Shown piece after piece: positions 1 through 8,430 of a stretch of DNA of 64,000 nt; the stretch's first letter is position 1; each line of letters starts with the position of its first letter. Location of the stretch: the NCBI RefSeq assembly GCF_030124175.1, contig NZ_JASKMT010000013.1:62001-126000 (forward strand). The letters are read 5' to 3'. Source of the DNA: Streptomyces sp. 549. Lineage in GTDB: Bacteria; Actinomycetota; Actinomycetes; Streptomycetales; Streptomycetaceae. The notes below the pieces were generated by a model, which worked only from the letters and a program-made list of their open reading frames with translations, had not been told where the DNA came from and ran no database searches. Made by a program: the position numbers and the translations under genes.

Positions 1-437
1 CTGCGGAACCGCACATGGTCGGCGAGGGCCCGGATCAGGAACAGGCCGCGTCCGCTCTCCTGTTCACCGACCGCTTCACCGGCGAGGGCTCCGCCGGTCC
101 CTGCGAGGCCCGTCTCGGACGCGCCGGACGCAGTCCGGGCGCGGCTGCCGGCGACGGCGGGAACGGGGCTCTCCACGGGGAACCCCGGTCCGTGGTCGGT
201 GACTTCGATGCGGCACATGTCGCCGTTGAGGTACGCGGTCACCCGGTAGTCCTCGTCGTGCTCGGCGCCGCCGCCGTGTTCCACCGCGTTGGCGCAGGCC
301 TCCGACAGGGCGACGGACAACTCGTACGCGATGTCGGACTCGACCCCGGCCGTCTCCATCGTGCCGAGCAGCAGGCGACGGGCGAGCGGGACGCTCGCAG
401 CGTCACGCCGCAGTTGCAGAGTCCACCAGATGCTCAT
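1..437 (-). CDS. Anti-sigma-factor-type ATP-binding regulatory protein (partial, runs off the left edge)
   Basis: Encodes the first 145 residues of a small GHKL-fold ATPase of the RsbW/SpoIIAB-like family that is very abundant in Streptomyces. Seen: the N-box (SEACANAVEH, about residues 45-55) and the G1 box (DHGPGFP, about residues 80-86), followed by an Ala/Gly-rich loop and the G2-like stretch ESGRGLFLIR. The start is ATG at 437 with AGGAGG eight bases upstream. No membrane segment or sensor domain is visible, so it is a soluble switch kinase or anti-sigma factor rather than a two-component sensor; its partner cannot be told from here. The gene is truncated by the window, not broken. Two 12-bp direct repeats lie just upstream. 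Confidence 0.85.
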   Translation of the reverse strand, partial: MSIWWTLQLRRDAASVPLARRLLLGTMETAGVESDIAYELSVALSEACANAVEHGGGAEHDEDYRVTAYLNGDMCRIEVTDHGPGFPVESPVPAVAGSRARTASGASETGLAGTGGALAGEAVGEQESGRGLFLIRALADHVRFR

Positions 438-458
438 ACTCCAGCCTCCTGGCTGCGG

Positions 459-485
459 TCGACATACCGAGGCTCGACATACCGA
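459..485. repeat. Pair of 12-bp direct repeats upstream of the ATP-binding protein
   Basis: TCGACATACCGA occurs at 459-470 and again at 474-485, a 15-bp period, 22 bp upstream of the leftward start codon at 437. An 8-bp palindrome ATACGTAT follows at 485-492. Position and spacing suit a regulator-binding site or promoter element; the binding protein is unknown. Confidence 0.5.
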
Positions 486-776
486 TACGTATTGCCCCTC
501 ACAGCGGACAGTAAGCATGAAGTTGACGTGACGCCCCTCATTCGGCTCATCCGGCGCCCCCCGGCGGAACTCCCGGAAAGGGGGCGGTGTACCGCCGCCG
601 GGGCGTCCGCACCACCCCGTCCCGCGCCCCCGAGTCCGCTGGGGACCCGGCATCGACCGTCACCGACAGTGACCGGACAGGGGCGGTGGCCGTCGGCGTT
701 GCCGGTACGTGTGGGCGCTTCCTCCCGGGACCTCCCCGCGTGCGCGTCCGGAGGGTGGTGAGATGATGTGGCCGCC

Positions 777-1589
777 ATGACTGCCCCCGTCGCGCGTGCC
801 GGCGCCGACCTGCGAATGCTGAGGGCCGCGGTGTTCACCGCGGTCTGCGTCGCGCTGTCCGCGGCCGGGCACGTGCTTGCGGCGGGCGCGACGGTGCCGT
901 GGTGGTCGGTGGCCGCAGCCGTCGCGGTGGTCTTCGCCGTCGCCGCGCCGCTCGCCGGACGGGAGCGCACGCTCCCGGGCATCGCCGCCGCTCTCGCGGC
1001 CGGGCAGACGGCCCTGCACTTCCTCTTCGCCACCGCCCAGACCGGCCCCGCCCCGGCCCCCGCGGAGGACCGCGGCGGCCTGCTGGCCCTCGCCCGCAGC
1101 CTCGTCTGCAACGACCGGGCCGCCACCATGACCGAGGCGGAAGCGCACCGCGTGGTGACGGACGCCGGACTCAGCGGTTCCGTCGTCCACGGCGGCCACA
1201 CCCTTCCGGCGGGTGACGGGACGTCCGCCGCCGCCTGTCTGGAGGCCGTGGTCCGCACGGCGCTGGCCATGGCGTCCGGCCCGATGCTGCTCGGCCACGT
1301 GCTCGCCGCCCTCGGCGCGGGCTGGCTGCTGCGACGCGGCGAGGCCGCGCTGTGGCGGCTGGTCCGGCTGTCCGCCGCGGCCTGCGGCGAACTCCTGCCG
1401 GCGGCGCTGCGCACGGCCCTGGCCTTGGCGTGCGCGCTGCACCGCGGCACGTCCGCCGCCGACCTGCCGACCGTGCGCGGCGGCGTCGGCACCGACCGCG
1501 TCGCCCTGCCGACGACGGGCGCCCCGCCGTCCAGCGTCAGCCGGCGCGGCCCGCCGGCGGCGCCCGGCTCGTTCGTGTTGACGGCCTGA
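777..1589 (+). CDS. Predicted integral membrane protein
   Basis: About 270 residues with several hydrophobic helices: roughly 10-30, 33-48, 60-80 and 155-185 in the ATG-777 numbering, plus a basic, Pro-rich C-terminus. The two cysteines in SLVCND and AAACLEA flank a likely extracytoplasmic loop. I recognise no catalytic family. The start is taken as ATG 777; GTG 768 in the same frame is an alternative, and GGAGG at 750-754 fits the GTG somewhat better. It lies immediately upstream of, and co-oriented with, the copper cluster (YcnI-like, Sco, ECuC, CopCD, DtpA), with 95 bp to the next start. This suggests co-expression and perhaps a metal-related envelope role, which is inference from position only. 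Confidence 0.75.
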   Translation: MTAPVARAGADLRMLRAAVFTAVCVALSAAGHVLAAGATVPWWSVAAAVAVVFAVAAPLAGRERTLPGIAAALAAGQTALHFLFATAQTGPAPAPAEDRGGLLALARSLVCNDRAATMTEAEAHRVVTDAGLSGSVVHGGHTLPAGDGTSAAACLEAVVRTALAMASGPMLLGHVLAALGAGWLLRRGEAALWRLVRLSAAACGELLPAALRTALALACALHRGTSAADLPTVRGGVGTDRVALPTTGAPPSSVSRRGPPAAPGSFVLTA

Positions 1590-1684
1590 CGCACGCCACC
1601 CGGGGTTTCCACCTGAACAGGGGGCGGGCGACGCGCCGTACTCCCCCCTGTCCGGTACCTGCTGTCCGTGGAGTGTCGTCTCAC

Positions 1685-2452
1685 ATGACCCCGTCAATGC
1701 CCTCCTCCCGTCCCGTCCGCCGCGCCGCCGCCACCACCGCCCTGGCCGCCGCCTCGGTGCTCGCCCTGAGCGGCCCCGCCTTCGCCCACGTCACCGTCGA
1801 CCCGAGCGAGGCGCCCGGCGGCGGCTACGCCACGCTCAACTTCAAGGTGCCCAACGAGCGGGACGACGCCTCCACGACCAAGCTGGAGATCACGCTCCCC
1901 ACCGACCACCCGCTGGCCACGGCGATGCCGGAACCGGTGCCGGGCTGGGACGTCAAGGTGGAGAGCGGCAAGCTGGAGAAGCCGCTGGAGGTGCACGGCG
2001 AGAAGATCGACGAGGCCCCCGTCAAGATCACCTGGTCCGGCGGCACGATCGAACCGGGCACCTTCCAGCGCTTCCCCGTGTCGGTGGGCCGCCTCACCGA
2101 GGACGCCGACCAGCTCGTCTTCAAGGCCGTGCAGACGTACGACAACAAGGAGGTCGTGCGCTGGATCGAGGTGGCTGAGGACGGCGGCGAGGAGCCGGAC
2201 TTCCCCGCCCCGGTGCTCAGCCTGGGTGAGGGCGGCGACGACCACCACGGGCACGGCGACGACGACGGCAAGGCCGACGGCAACGACACGGACAAGGCGT
2301 CCGACGACGACACCGAGAAGACCGCGGCCGGCAGCCACTCCGGCGGCGGCACCGACACCACCGCCCGCGTGCTCGGCGGCCTCGGCCTCGCCGCCGGGGT
2401 CGGCGGCATCGCCTACGGCGTGCTCGCCGGGCGCCGCCGCAACCCGGCCTGA
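1685..2452 (+). CDS. YcnI-like (DUF1775) secreted, C-terminally anchored copper-associated protein
   Basis: Reads as a signal peptide (residues 1-37, cleaved after AFA) exposing an N-terminal histidine (HVTVDPSEAPGGGYATLNFKV), the hallmark of the YcnI/DUF1775 domain. In Bacillus YcnI this domain binds Cu(II) through an N-terminal His brace with a conserved Trp. The domain spans about residues 38-165. It is followed by an acidic linker with a His cluster (DDHHGHGDDDGK) and a C-terminal transmembrane helix ending in a basic tail (AGRRRNPA), so it is an anchored exported protein. ATG 1685 was chosen because it directly precedes the signal peptide. It heads the copper operon, and co-location with CopC/CopD is typical for the family. 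Confidence 0.9.
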   Translation: MTPSMPSSRPVRRAAATTALAAASVLALSGPAFAHVTVDPSEAPGGGYATLNFKVPNERDDASTTKLEITLPTDHPLATAMPEPVPGWDVKVESGKLEKPLEVHGEKIDEAPVKITWSGGTIEPGTFQRFPVSVGRLTEDADQLVFKAVQTYDNKEVVRWIEVAEDGGEEPDFPAPVLSLGEGGDDHHGHGDDDGKADGNDTDKASDDDTEKTAAGSHSGGGTDTTARVLGGLGLAAGVGGIAYGVLAGRRRNPA

Positions 2453-2609
2453 CGCCACGGTCCGTGCGCCCCGCCCCCGCCCCGGCGGCGGGGCGCACGG
2501 ACCGGCGGCCCGCGCCCGCACGACCCCGGTCCCGGAACCGACCCGGAACCGGCCCGGGAACACCCGCGCGCGGCCCGCCCCTCCGCCTCACTCAGCAAGG
2601 AACAGCTCC

Positions 2610-3305
2610 ATGCAGCACAGCAGCACCCACCGGACCCCGGCCGCACGGCGGCGGCGTGCCCTCGCGGCCCTCGCCGCTGCGGCCCTGCTCGCCACGGGCG
2701 CGACCGCCTGCGGCAGCGGCGACGACGGCACCGGCGAACGTGAAGGCGTCGCCGAGGTGTCGGGCACCGCGGACACCAAGCAGGCCACCCTGCTCGACCG
2801 GCCGTTCGACAAGCCCGACCTGGTCCTCACCGACACCGAGGGCAAGGAGTACGACTTCCTGGAGGAGACCAAGGGCAAGCCGACGCTGCTCTACTTCGGC
2901 TACACCAACTGCCCCGACGTCTGCCCGCTGACGATGAGCAACATCGCCCTCGCCAAGGCCGAACTGCCCGAGGCGGACCAGGAGAAGCTGACGGTCGTCT
3001 TCGTCACCAGCGACCCCGAGCGCGACACCCCGGAGGAACTCGGCGCGTGGCTCAAGGGCGCCGCGCCCGGCAGCGTCGGCCTCACCGGCGACTTCGCCAC
3101 CATCCAGGCGGGCGCCCGCACCCTGGGCGTCGCCATCGAACCGTCCGAGGTCAAGGACAACGGCGACGTGGTCTCCACCCACGGCTCGCAGGTGCTGTTC
3201 TTCTCCCCCGAGGACGACAAGGCGCACGTGCTGTACACCGAGGGCGTCACCGCCGAGACCTTCGAGGCGGACTTCCCCAAGCTGGTCAAGGGGGAGAACC
3301 CGTGA
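2610..3305 (+). CDS. sco: Sco/SenC-family extracytoplasmic copper metallochaperone lipoprotein
   Basis: A lipoprotein (lipobox ATAC, Cys34) with a thioredoxin-like Sco domain. The Cu-binding motif is C101-PDV-C105-P and the distal ligand His191 sits in STHGSQ, so all three Sco copper ligands are present. In S. lividans the Sco protein passes copper towards cytochrome c oxidase Cu(A) assembly and is needed for copper-dependent development; that role is taken from the family and the matching gene neighbourhood. Start ATG 2610 is preceded by an AAGGAA-type ribosome site. The stop overlaps the next start (GTGA at 3302), so translation of Sco and the ECuC-type protein is coupled. Confidence 0.93.
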   Translation: MQHSSTHRTPAARRRRALAALAAAALLATGATACGSGDDGTGEREGVAEVSGTADTKQATLLDRPFDKPDLVLTDTEGKEYDFLEETKGKPTLLYFGYTNCPDVCPLTMSNIALAKAELPEADQEKLTVVFVTSDPERDTPEELGAWLKGAAPGSVGLTGDFATIQAGARTLGVAIEPSEVKDNGDVVSTHGSQVLFFSPEDDKAHVLYTEGVTAETFEADFPKLVKGENP

Positions 3306-3895
3306 CCGCCCGGCACGTCCCCCCGTCCCGGCACGTCCTCCCGTCCCCGCACGTCTCCCCGTCCCGGAACGTCGGCCCGTCCCGGCGCCTCCGGCCGGTC
3401 GCCGCCCTGGCCGTGGCGGCGGCGCTGGCGCTCGGCGGCTGCGCGGCGTCGCCTGAAGCGGACGGCGGGCAGGACGGCGGACGCGACGCCGGGCAGTCGG
3501 CGTCGAAGCGGTCAGGACCGGCACCGCAGGTGAAGCCGGGAACGGCCTACGTGCCCGAGCCGGTGACCTCCAAGATGGCCGGCGGCTTCCTCGTGCTGGT
3601 CAACGCGGGCGACGAGGACGACAGGCTGGTCTCCGTCACCAGCGACCTGTCCGACGACGTGCAGCTGCACCGCACGGTCGACAACCGGATGGAGCAGGTC
3701 GACTCGATGAAGGTCCCCGCCGGCGGCGAACTCGCGCTCACCCGCGGCGGCAACCACCTGATGTTCATGGGCCTCACCCGCACCCCCGCCGAGGGGGACC
3801 GGGTGTCGCTGGAACTGCGCTTCGAGAAGTCCGACCCCATCACGCTGGACGTGCCGGTCGAGGCGAAGAACCACGCCCCGCACTCCCACAGCTGA
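3302..3895 (+). CDS. ecuC: ECuC-type PCu(A)C copper chaperone lipoprotein
   Basis: PCu(A)C/DUF461 chaperone that hands Cu(I) to Sco or Cu(A) sites outside the membrane. Candidate ligands are H123, M130, M136, H152, M154 and M156, matching the His-X(n)-Met ... His-X-Met pattern of the family. The lipobox cysteine is Cys47 (GGC). The N-terminus before the signal sequence is unusually long and holds four tandem hexapeptides of type (R/P)(H/N)VxPS, residues 4-27, written in the DNA as an 18-bp repeat (3311-3382). The GTG start overlaps the sco stop by four bases; no alternative start closer to the signal peptide is obvious. S. lividans ECuC is encoded in the same order next to sco and dtpA. Confidence 0.88.
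   Translation: MTARHVPPSRHVLPSPHVSPSRNVGPSRRLRPVAALAVAAALALGGCAASPEADGGQDGGRDAGQSASKRSGPAPQVKPGTAYVPEPVTSKMAGGFLVLVNAGDEDDRLVSVTSDLSDDVQLHRTVDNRMEQVDSMKVPAGGELALTRGGNHLMFMGLTRTPAEGDRVSLELRFEKSDPITLDVPVEAKNHAPHSHS
3311..3382 (+). repeat. 18-bp tandem repeat inside the ECuC coding sequence
   Basis: Four degenerate 18-bp units, each giving six residues: RHVPPS, RHVLPS, PHVSPS, RNVGPS. They extend the region before the lipoprotein signal peptide, with three histidines. The array keeps the reading frame, so copy number could vary without breaking the gene. Confidence 0.7.
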
Positions 3896-3906
3896 GGAGC
3901 TGACCG

Positions 3907-6018
3907 ATGCCCACCACCGTCCCGCGCCTCGCCTGTCGGCTGCTGCTGGCGGCGGCCGTCCTGCTCGGTGCAGTCGCCGGTGTGCTGGCCGGCGCCCCGC
4001 CGGCCAGCGCGCACGCCTCGCTGAGCACCACCAGCCCGGCGCGGGAGTCGGTGGTGGGCTCCACGCCCGCGCTGGTCTCGCTCACCTTCTCGGAGCGGGT
4101 CGGCATGTCCGACGGGTCGATCCGGGTCCTCGACCCCAGCGGCGAGCGGGCGGACACCGGCGAGCTGAAGGACCAGCGCAGCGGCGACACCATCACCTAC
4201 GGCGTCGCGCTGAAGCCCGACGTGCCCGACGGCACCTACACCGTCGCCTGGAAGGCGATATCCGCCGACACCCACCCCATCTCCGGCGCGTACACCTTCT
4301 CCATCGGCGCCCCCTCCAAGACCTCCGTCGGCACCATCGAACCGCCGACCGCCAGCGCCTCCGTCGAGAACCTGTACACCTTCGGCCGCTACGCCGCCTA
4401 CACCGGCTTCGTACTGCTCGCCGGCGGAGCGGTGTTCGTGCTCGGCTGCTGGCGCGAGGGCGCCTCGAACCGCTCTGTGCAGCGGCTGACCGTCGCCGGC
4501 TGGCTGCTGATCACCGCATCCACCGCGCTGCTGCTCCTGCTGCGGCACCCGCTCACCAACGCCGGAGGACTCTCCGACGCGCTCAGCCTGAGCGGGCTGC
4601 GGGCCGTGCTGGAGACCAACTCGGGTTCGGCCCTCGTCTCCCGCCTGCTGCTGCTCGCCACCGCGGCCCTGTTCCTCTCGGTGCTGTTCGGCGCCTACCG
4701 CAGGGAACGCCCCGACAAGGAGGTGCGCGACCTGCGCTTCGGCATGGTCGTCGGCTGGACGGTGGTCACCGCGGGCATCGCCGCGACCTGGGCCATGTCC
4801 GAGCACGCCTCCACCGGCCTCCAGCCGCAGGTGGCCATGCCGGTCGCCGTGCTGCACCTGCTGGCGGTGGCGGTCTGGTTCGGCGGGCTGGCGATGCTGC
4901 TCACGGCCCTGCACCAAGGCCCGGCCGTGCCCACCGAGGTCGTGCGCCGGTTCTCCCGTATGGCCTTCGTGGCCGTGGTCGTGCTCGTCGCCACCGGCGT
5001 CTACCAGTCCTGGCGGCAGGTCGGCACCTGGACGGCGCTGACGACCACCGAGTACGGGCGGCTGCTCATCATCAAGGTCGGCCTGATGGTGGTGCTCACC
5101 GGCATCGCCTACTTCTCCCGCCGCTGGACCGGCCGCCTCGCCTCCACCCCGGCCGGGGCAGAAGCGCAGGCGTCGGCGTCGGCCCCGGCGGGAGACGACG
5201 CCGCAGACGCGGACGCGGGGGAACGCGCCGGGGAACGGGTCACCGCCTCGGTCGGCGCACGCGAGACCACCACCGGGACCGCCGCCGAGGGGACCACCGA
5301 GCCGAGCGCCGAGGCGTCCGCTCTTTCCGACTCCGCCGCGCAGACCGACACCGACCCGACGCCCACCGACACCTCCCCCACGCCCGCCACCCCCGCCACG
5401 TCCGACACCCCCGCCACGTCCGACACCTCCGACGCCGCTCCCGTCCCCGGCGACCCGGCACGGGCGGCGCAGCTCGCGCGGCAGGAGGCGGCGGTGGCCG
5501 CCGCACAGCGGCAGCGGGAGCGGGACGCGGACCCCGTGCGGCGCGGGCTGCGCCGGTCGGTGCTGGCCGAGGCGGCCGTGGCCGCCGTGCTGCTCGCGGT
5601 CACCACGCTGCTGACCAACACCGAACCGGCCCGCACCGTGGAGAACGCCAGGTCGGCCGGGCACGCCACTCCGGTCGACGCCCCGAGGGAGTCGGTGTCC
5701 CTGCGCATGCCGTTCGACACCGGCGGCAAGGACGGCAAGGGCACCGCCGAGGTCCGCCTCGTCCCGACCACGACCAGCGACTACACCCTGTACGTGAAGA
5801 CCGACGTGGACGCCGAGGAGGTCCGCGTCGCCTTCAGCCTGCCGGAGAAGGATCTCGGCCCGCTGCCCGTGACCCCCGAATCGGTGATGGGTGACAAGAC
5901 CCACTGGGTCCAGACCAAGCTGCAGATCCCTCTCGCGGGAGAATGGGAGGTCGCCGTGACCGTCCGCACCTCGGATGTCGACCAGGCGACCGCGACCAAG
6001 AAGACCAGGATCGGCTGA
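3907..6018 (+). CDS. CopC-CopD fusion protein, copper binding and copper-transport membrane protein
   Basis: 703 residues in four parts. A signal peptide (1-35) is cleaved so that CopC begins with His36 (HASLSTTSP); with the SADTHPISG motif this gives the expected CopC Cu(II) site. The CopC domain is about 36-133. A CopD membrane domain with about eight helices follows (about 150-410). A Thr/Pro/Ala-rich linker (about 415-520) holds repeats such as PATSDTPATSDTS. After one further helix (about 548-565), a C-terminal beta-rich domain resembling the FixH/YtkA type ends the protein. It sits 11 bp after the ECuC gene in the copper operon. The role in copper uptake is family knowledge; the C-terminal domain assignment is tentative. 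Confidence 0.92.
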   Translation: MPTTVPRLACRLLLAAAVLLGAVAGVLAGAPPASAHASLSTTSPARESVVGSTPALVSLTFSERVGMSDGSIRVLDPSGERADTGELKDQRSGDTITYGVALKPDVPDGTYTVAWKAISADTHPISGAYTFSIGAPSKTSVGTIEPPTASASVENLYTFGRYAAYTGFVLLAGGAVFVLGCWREGASNRSVQRLTVAGWLLITASTALLLLLRHPLTNAGGLSDALSLSGLRAVLETNSGSALVSRLLLLATAALFLSVLFGAYRRERPDKEVRDLRFGMVVGWTVVTAGIAATWAMSEHASTGLQPQVAMPVAVLHLLAVAVWFGGLAMLLTALHQGPAVPTEVVRRFSRMAFVAVVVLVATGVYQSWRQVGTWTALTTTEYGRLLIIKVGLMVVLTGIAYFSRRWTGRLASTPAGAEAQASASAPAGDDAADADAGERAGERVTASVGARETTTGTAAEGTTEPSAEASALSDSAAQTDTDPTPTDTSPTPATPATSDTPATSDTSDAAPVPGDPARAAQLARQEAAVAAAQRQRERDADPVRRGLRRSVLAEAAVAAVLLAVTTLLTNTEPARTVENARSAGHATPVDAPRESVSLRMPFDTGGKDGKGTAEVRLVPTTTSDYTLYVKTDVDAEEVRVAFSLPEKDLGPLPVTPESVMGDKTHWVQTKLQIPLAGEWEVAVTVRTSDVDQATATKKTRIG

Positions 6019-6026
6019 CCGTTCGC

Positions 6027-7274
6027 ATGCACGACGACGACAACAACAGTTCCCTGTCCCGCCGCCGCCTGCTGGGCACGGCCGGCGCTGCCGGCGCCGC
6101 CGGGCTGGTGCTCGGCACGGCCGGCGGCGCGGTCGGGCACACCGCGCTGCGCGACGCGCCGACCGCGCTCGCCAGCGTCGGTTCCTCGGCGGTGCCCTTC
6201 CACGGCAGGCACCAGGCCGGCATCACCCAGCCGGCGCAGGCCCACAGCCATCTCGCCGCCTTCGACCTGTCACCGGGCGCCGGGCGCCGGGAGGCCACCG
6301 CGCTGCTGCGGCGCTGGTCGGCGATCGCCGCCCGGCTGGCGGCCGGCGAGGCCCCCACCGGCGGGGCGCCGGACACCGGAGTCGCCCTGGACGCCGGGCC
6401 GTCGTCGCTGACCGTCACCTTCGGGTTCGGCCGGACCTTCTTCGACCGCACCGGCCTGGCCGCGCGGCGGCCGAAGGAGCTGGCGCCGCTGCCGGAGTTC
6501 TCCGCGGACGCGCTCGACCGCAAGCGGTCCGACGGCGACCTGTGGGTGCAGATCGGCGCCGACGACTCGCTGGTCGCCTTCCACGCGCTGCGCGCACTCC
6601 AGCGCGAGAGCGGCGACGCGGCCCGGCTGCGCTGGCAGATGACGGGCTTCAACCGCTCGCCGGGCGCCACCGCCGACCCCCGCACCACCCGCAACCTGAT
6701 GGGGCAGGTGGACGGCACCAACAACCCGAAGCTGACCGATCCGGACTTCGCCGACCGGGTGTTCGTGCCGTCGGACGGCTCGCCCGGGTGGATGCGCGAC
6801 GGCAGTTACGCCGTGGTGCGGCGCATCCGGATGCTGCTGGACGACTGGGAGGAGCAGCCGCTCGCCGCGCAGGAGAAGGTCATCGGCCGGCGGAAGTCGG
6901 ACGGCGCGCCGCTGACCGGCGGCGTCGAGGCGACACCGGTGGACCTGGACAAGCGCGGCAGCGACGGCCTGCCGGTGATCGCCGCCGACGCGCATGTGCG
7001 GGTGACCGCGCCGGAGTCCAACGGGGGAGCGGCCATGCTGCGGCGGCCGTTCTCCTACCACGACGGTTTCCGGTCGGACGGCGCCCCGGACGCCGGGCTG
7101 CTCTTCGTCGCCTGGCAGGCCGACCCGCGGCGGGCCTTCGTCACGGTGCAGCGCAAGCTCGACCGCGGTGACGCGCTGTCGAAGTTCCTCCGCCACGAGG
7201 CGAGCGCGCTGTTCGCCGTTCCGGGCGGCGCCCGGGAGGGCGAGTACGTGGGGCAGCGGCTGCTGGAGGGCTGA
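6027..7274 (+). CDS. dtpA: Tat-exported dye-decolourising (DyP-type) heme peroxidase, DtpA/EfeB-like
   Basis: 415 residues with a twin-arginine signal (SRRRLLG, residues 11-17, then a hydrophobic Ala/Gly stretch). The DyP signature is GQVDG at 226-230 (distal Asp229) followed by TNNPKL; His323 in DAHVR is the likely heme-proximal ligand and Arg340 a distal arginine. DtpA in S. lividans is a Tat substrate required for maturation of the copper radical oxidase GlxA and for morphogenesis on glucose, and lies beside sco and ecuC as here. The EfeB alternative (iron-uptake peroxidase) is less likely because no efeU/efeO neighbours are present. ATG 6027 starts directly before the Tat signal, nine bases after the CopCD stop; its ribosome site is weak. 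Confidence 0.92.
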   Translation: MHDDDNNSSLSRRRLLGTAGAAGAAGLVLGTAGGAVGHTALRDAPTALASVGSSAVPFHGRHQAGITQPAQAHSHLAAFDLSPGAGRREATALLRRWSAIAARLAAGEAPTGGAPDTGVALDAGPSSLTVTFGFGRTFFDRTGLAARRPKELAPLPEFSADALDRKRSDGDLWVQIGADDSLVAFHALRALQRESGDAARLRWQMTGFNRSPGATADPRTTRNLMGQVDGTNNPKLTDPDFADRVFVPSDGSPGWMRDGSYAVVRRIRMLLDDWEEQPLAAQEKVIGRRKSDGAPLTGGVEATPVDLDKRGSDGLPVIAADAHVRVTAPESNGGAAMLRRPFSYHDGFRSDGAPDAGLLFVAWQADPRRAFVTVQRKLDRGDALSKFLRHEASALFAVPGGAREGEYVGQRLLEG

Positions 7275-7309
7275 GGGGCGGCGGCCCGCCCGTCCCCGCC
7301 GGCCGCCCC
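7275..7309 (+). terminator. Possible terminator after dtpA
   Basis: An 8-bp GC stem, GGGGCGGC (7275-7282) with GCCGCCCC (7302-7309) around a 19-nt loop, begins just after the dtpA stop codon. There is no T-run, as usual in this GC range. Confidence 0.4.
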
Positions 7310-7359
7310 GGGGGTCGCCCGAAGGTTGAGACCCGGCGGCGGGGCGCGTCCCGGCTGGC

Positions 7360-7365
7360 TACTGT
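7360..7365 (+). promoter_or_regulatory. -10 element of pheA, leaderless geometry
   Basis: TACTGT ends six bases before ATG 7372, and no Shine-Dalgarno sequence is present, so transcription probably starts at the A of the start codon. Confidence 0.5.
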
Positions 7366-7371
7366 GGCCGC

Positions 7372-8301
7372 ATGTCACCCGCGAGCCGCTACACGTATCT
7401 GGGACCTGAGGGCACGTTCACCGAGGCCGCGTTGCGCACGCTGCCGGAGGCCGCCACCCGCGAACTGGTGCCGATGGTCTCGGTGCCGGCCGCGCTGGAC
7501 GCGGTACGCGCCGGTGAGGCGGCTGCCGCGCTGGTCCCGATCGAGAACTCGGTGGAGGGCGGGGTCACCGCCACACTGGACGAACTGGCGTCCGGCGAAC
7601 CGTTGATGATCTACCGCGAGGTGCTGCTGCCGATCGCGTTCGCGCTGCTGGTGCGGCCGGGCACTCCGATGGACTCGGTCAAGACGGTCACCGGGCATCC
7701 GGTCGCCCAGCCGCAGGTGCGCAACTGGCTGGCCGCGCACCTGCCCAACGCGGTGTGGGAGTCGGCGGCCTCCAACGCGGACGGCGCCCGGCTGGTGCAG
7801 GAGGGCCGCTTCGACGCGGCGTTCGCCGGGGAGTTCGCCGCGCCGACCTACGGTCTGGAGGCGCTGGTCACCGACATCCACGACGCGCAGAACGCCACCA
7901 CGCGCTTCGTCCTGGTCGGCCGGCCGGCCCGGCCGGCGGCGCCCACCGGTGCGGACAAGACCTCGGTGGTGATGTGGTTGCGGGAGGACCACCCCGGCGC
8001 CCTGCTGGAGCTGCTCCAGGAGTACGCCTCGCGCGGGGTGAACATGATGCGGATCGAGTCGCGGCCCACGGGCGAGGGCATCGGCCGGTACTGCTTCTCG
8101 GTGGACTGCGAGGGCCATCTCCAGGACCGCCGGGTGGGCGACGTGATGATGGGCCTGAAGCGGGCCTGCCAGAAGGTGCGGTTCCTCGGCTCCTACCCGC
8201 GTGCCGACGCGGTCCGCCCCGAGCTGCGCCCCGGCACCTCGGACGCGGACTTCACAGCCGCCGCCGACTGGGTGCAGCGCTGCATGGACGGCCGCGGCTG
8301 A
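7372..8301 (+). CDS. pheA: Prephenate dehydratase
   Basis: Monofunctional prephenate dehydratase, converting prephenate to phenylpyruvate in phenylalanine synthesis. The catalytic domain covers about residues 4-185 and contains the conserved TRF motif (177-179, within NATTRF) needed for catalysis. A C-terminal ACT domain (about 200-276) carries the Phe-binding GAL (GALLELLQEY) and ESRP signatures, so feedback inhibition by phenylalanine is expected. The length (309) is normal for actinobacteria; there is no chorismate mutase fusion. The start has no ribosome site but a -10 box six bases upstream, indicating a leaderless mRNA. The 779-bp gap downstream holds DnaA boxes. Confidence 0.95.
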   Translation: MSPASRYTYLGPEGTFTEAALRTLPEAATRELVPMVSVPAALDAVRAGEAAAALVPIENSVEGGVTATLDELASGEPLMIYREVLLPIAFALLVRPGTPMDSVKTVTGHPVAQPQVRNWLAAHLPNAVWESAASNADGARLVQEGRFDAAFAGEFAAPTYGLEALVTDIHDAQNATTRFVLVGRPARPAAPTGADKTSVVMWLREDHPGALLELLQEYASRGVNMMRIESRPTGEGIGRYCFSVDCEGHLQDRRVGDVMMGLKRACQKVRFLGSYPRADAVRPELRPGTSDADFTAAADWVQRCMDGRG

Positions 8302-8430
8302 CCACCAGCGGCGCTCGGGCCCGACCAGGGGCGGTGGGCTGGGGAGGCGCGGGCTGGGCCGGATGGCCGCCTGCCCATACCCGAAGGCGGGACGCCCTGT
8401 GCGTGACACGCCTGCGGGGGTATCGAAAAG

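Noticed and set aside
3547..5904. 785-codon leftward open frame over the copper genes
   Set aside because: Antisense shadow of GC-rich genes; the rightward frames have signal peptides and known domains.
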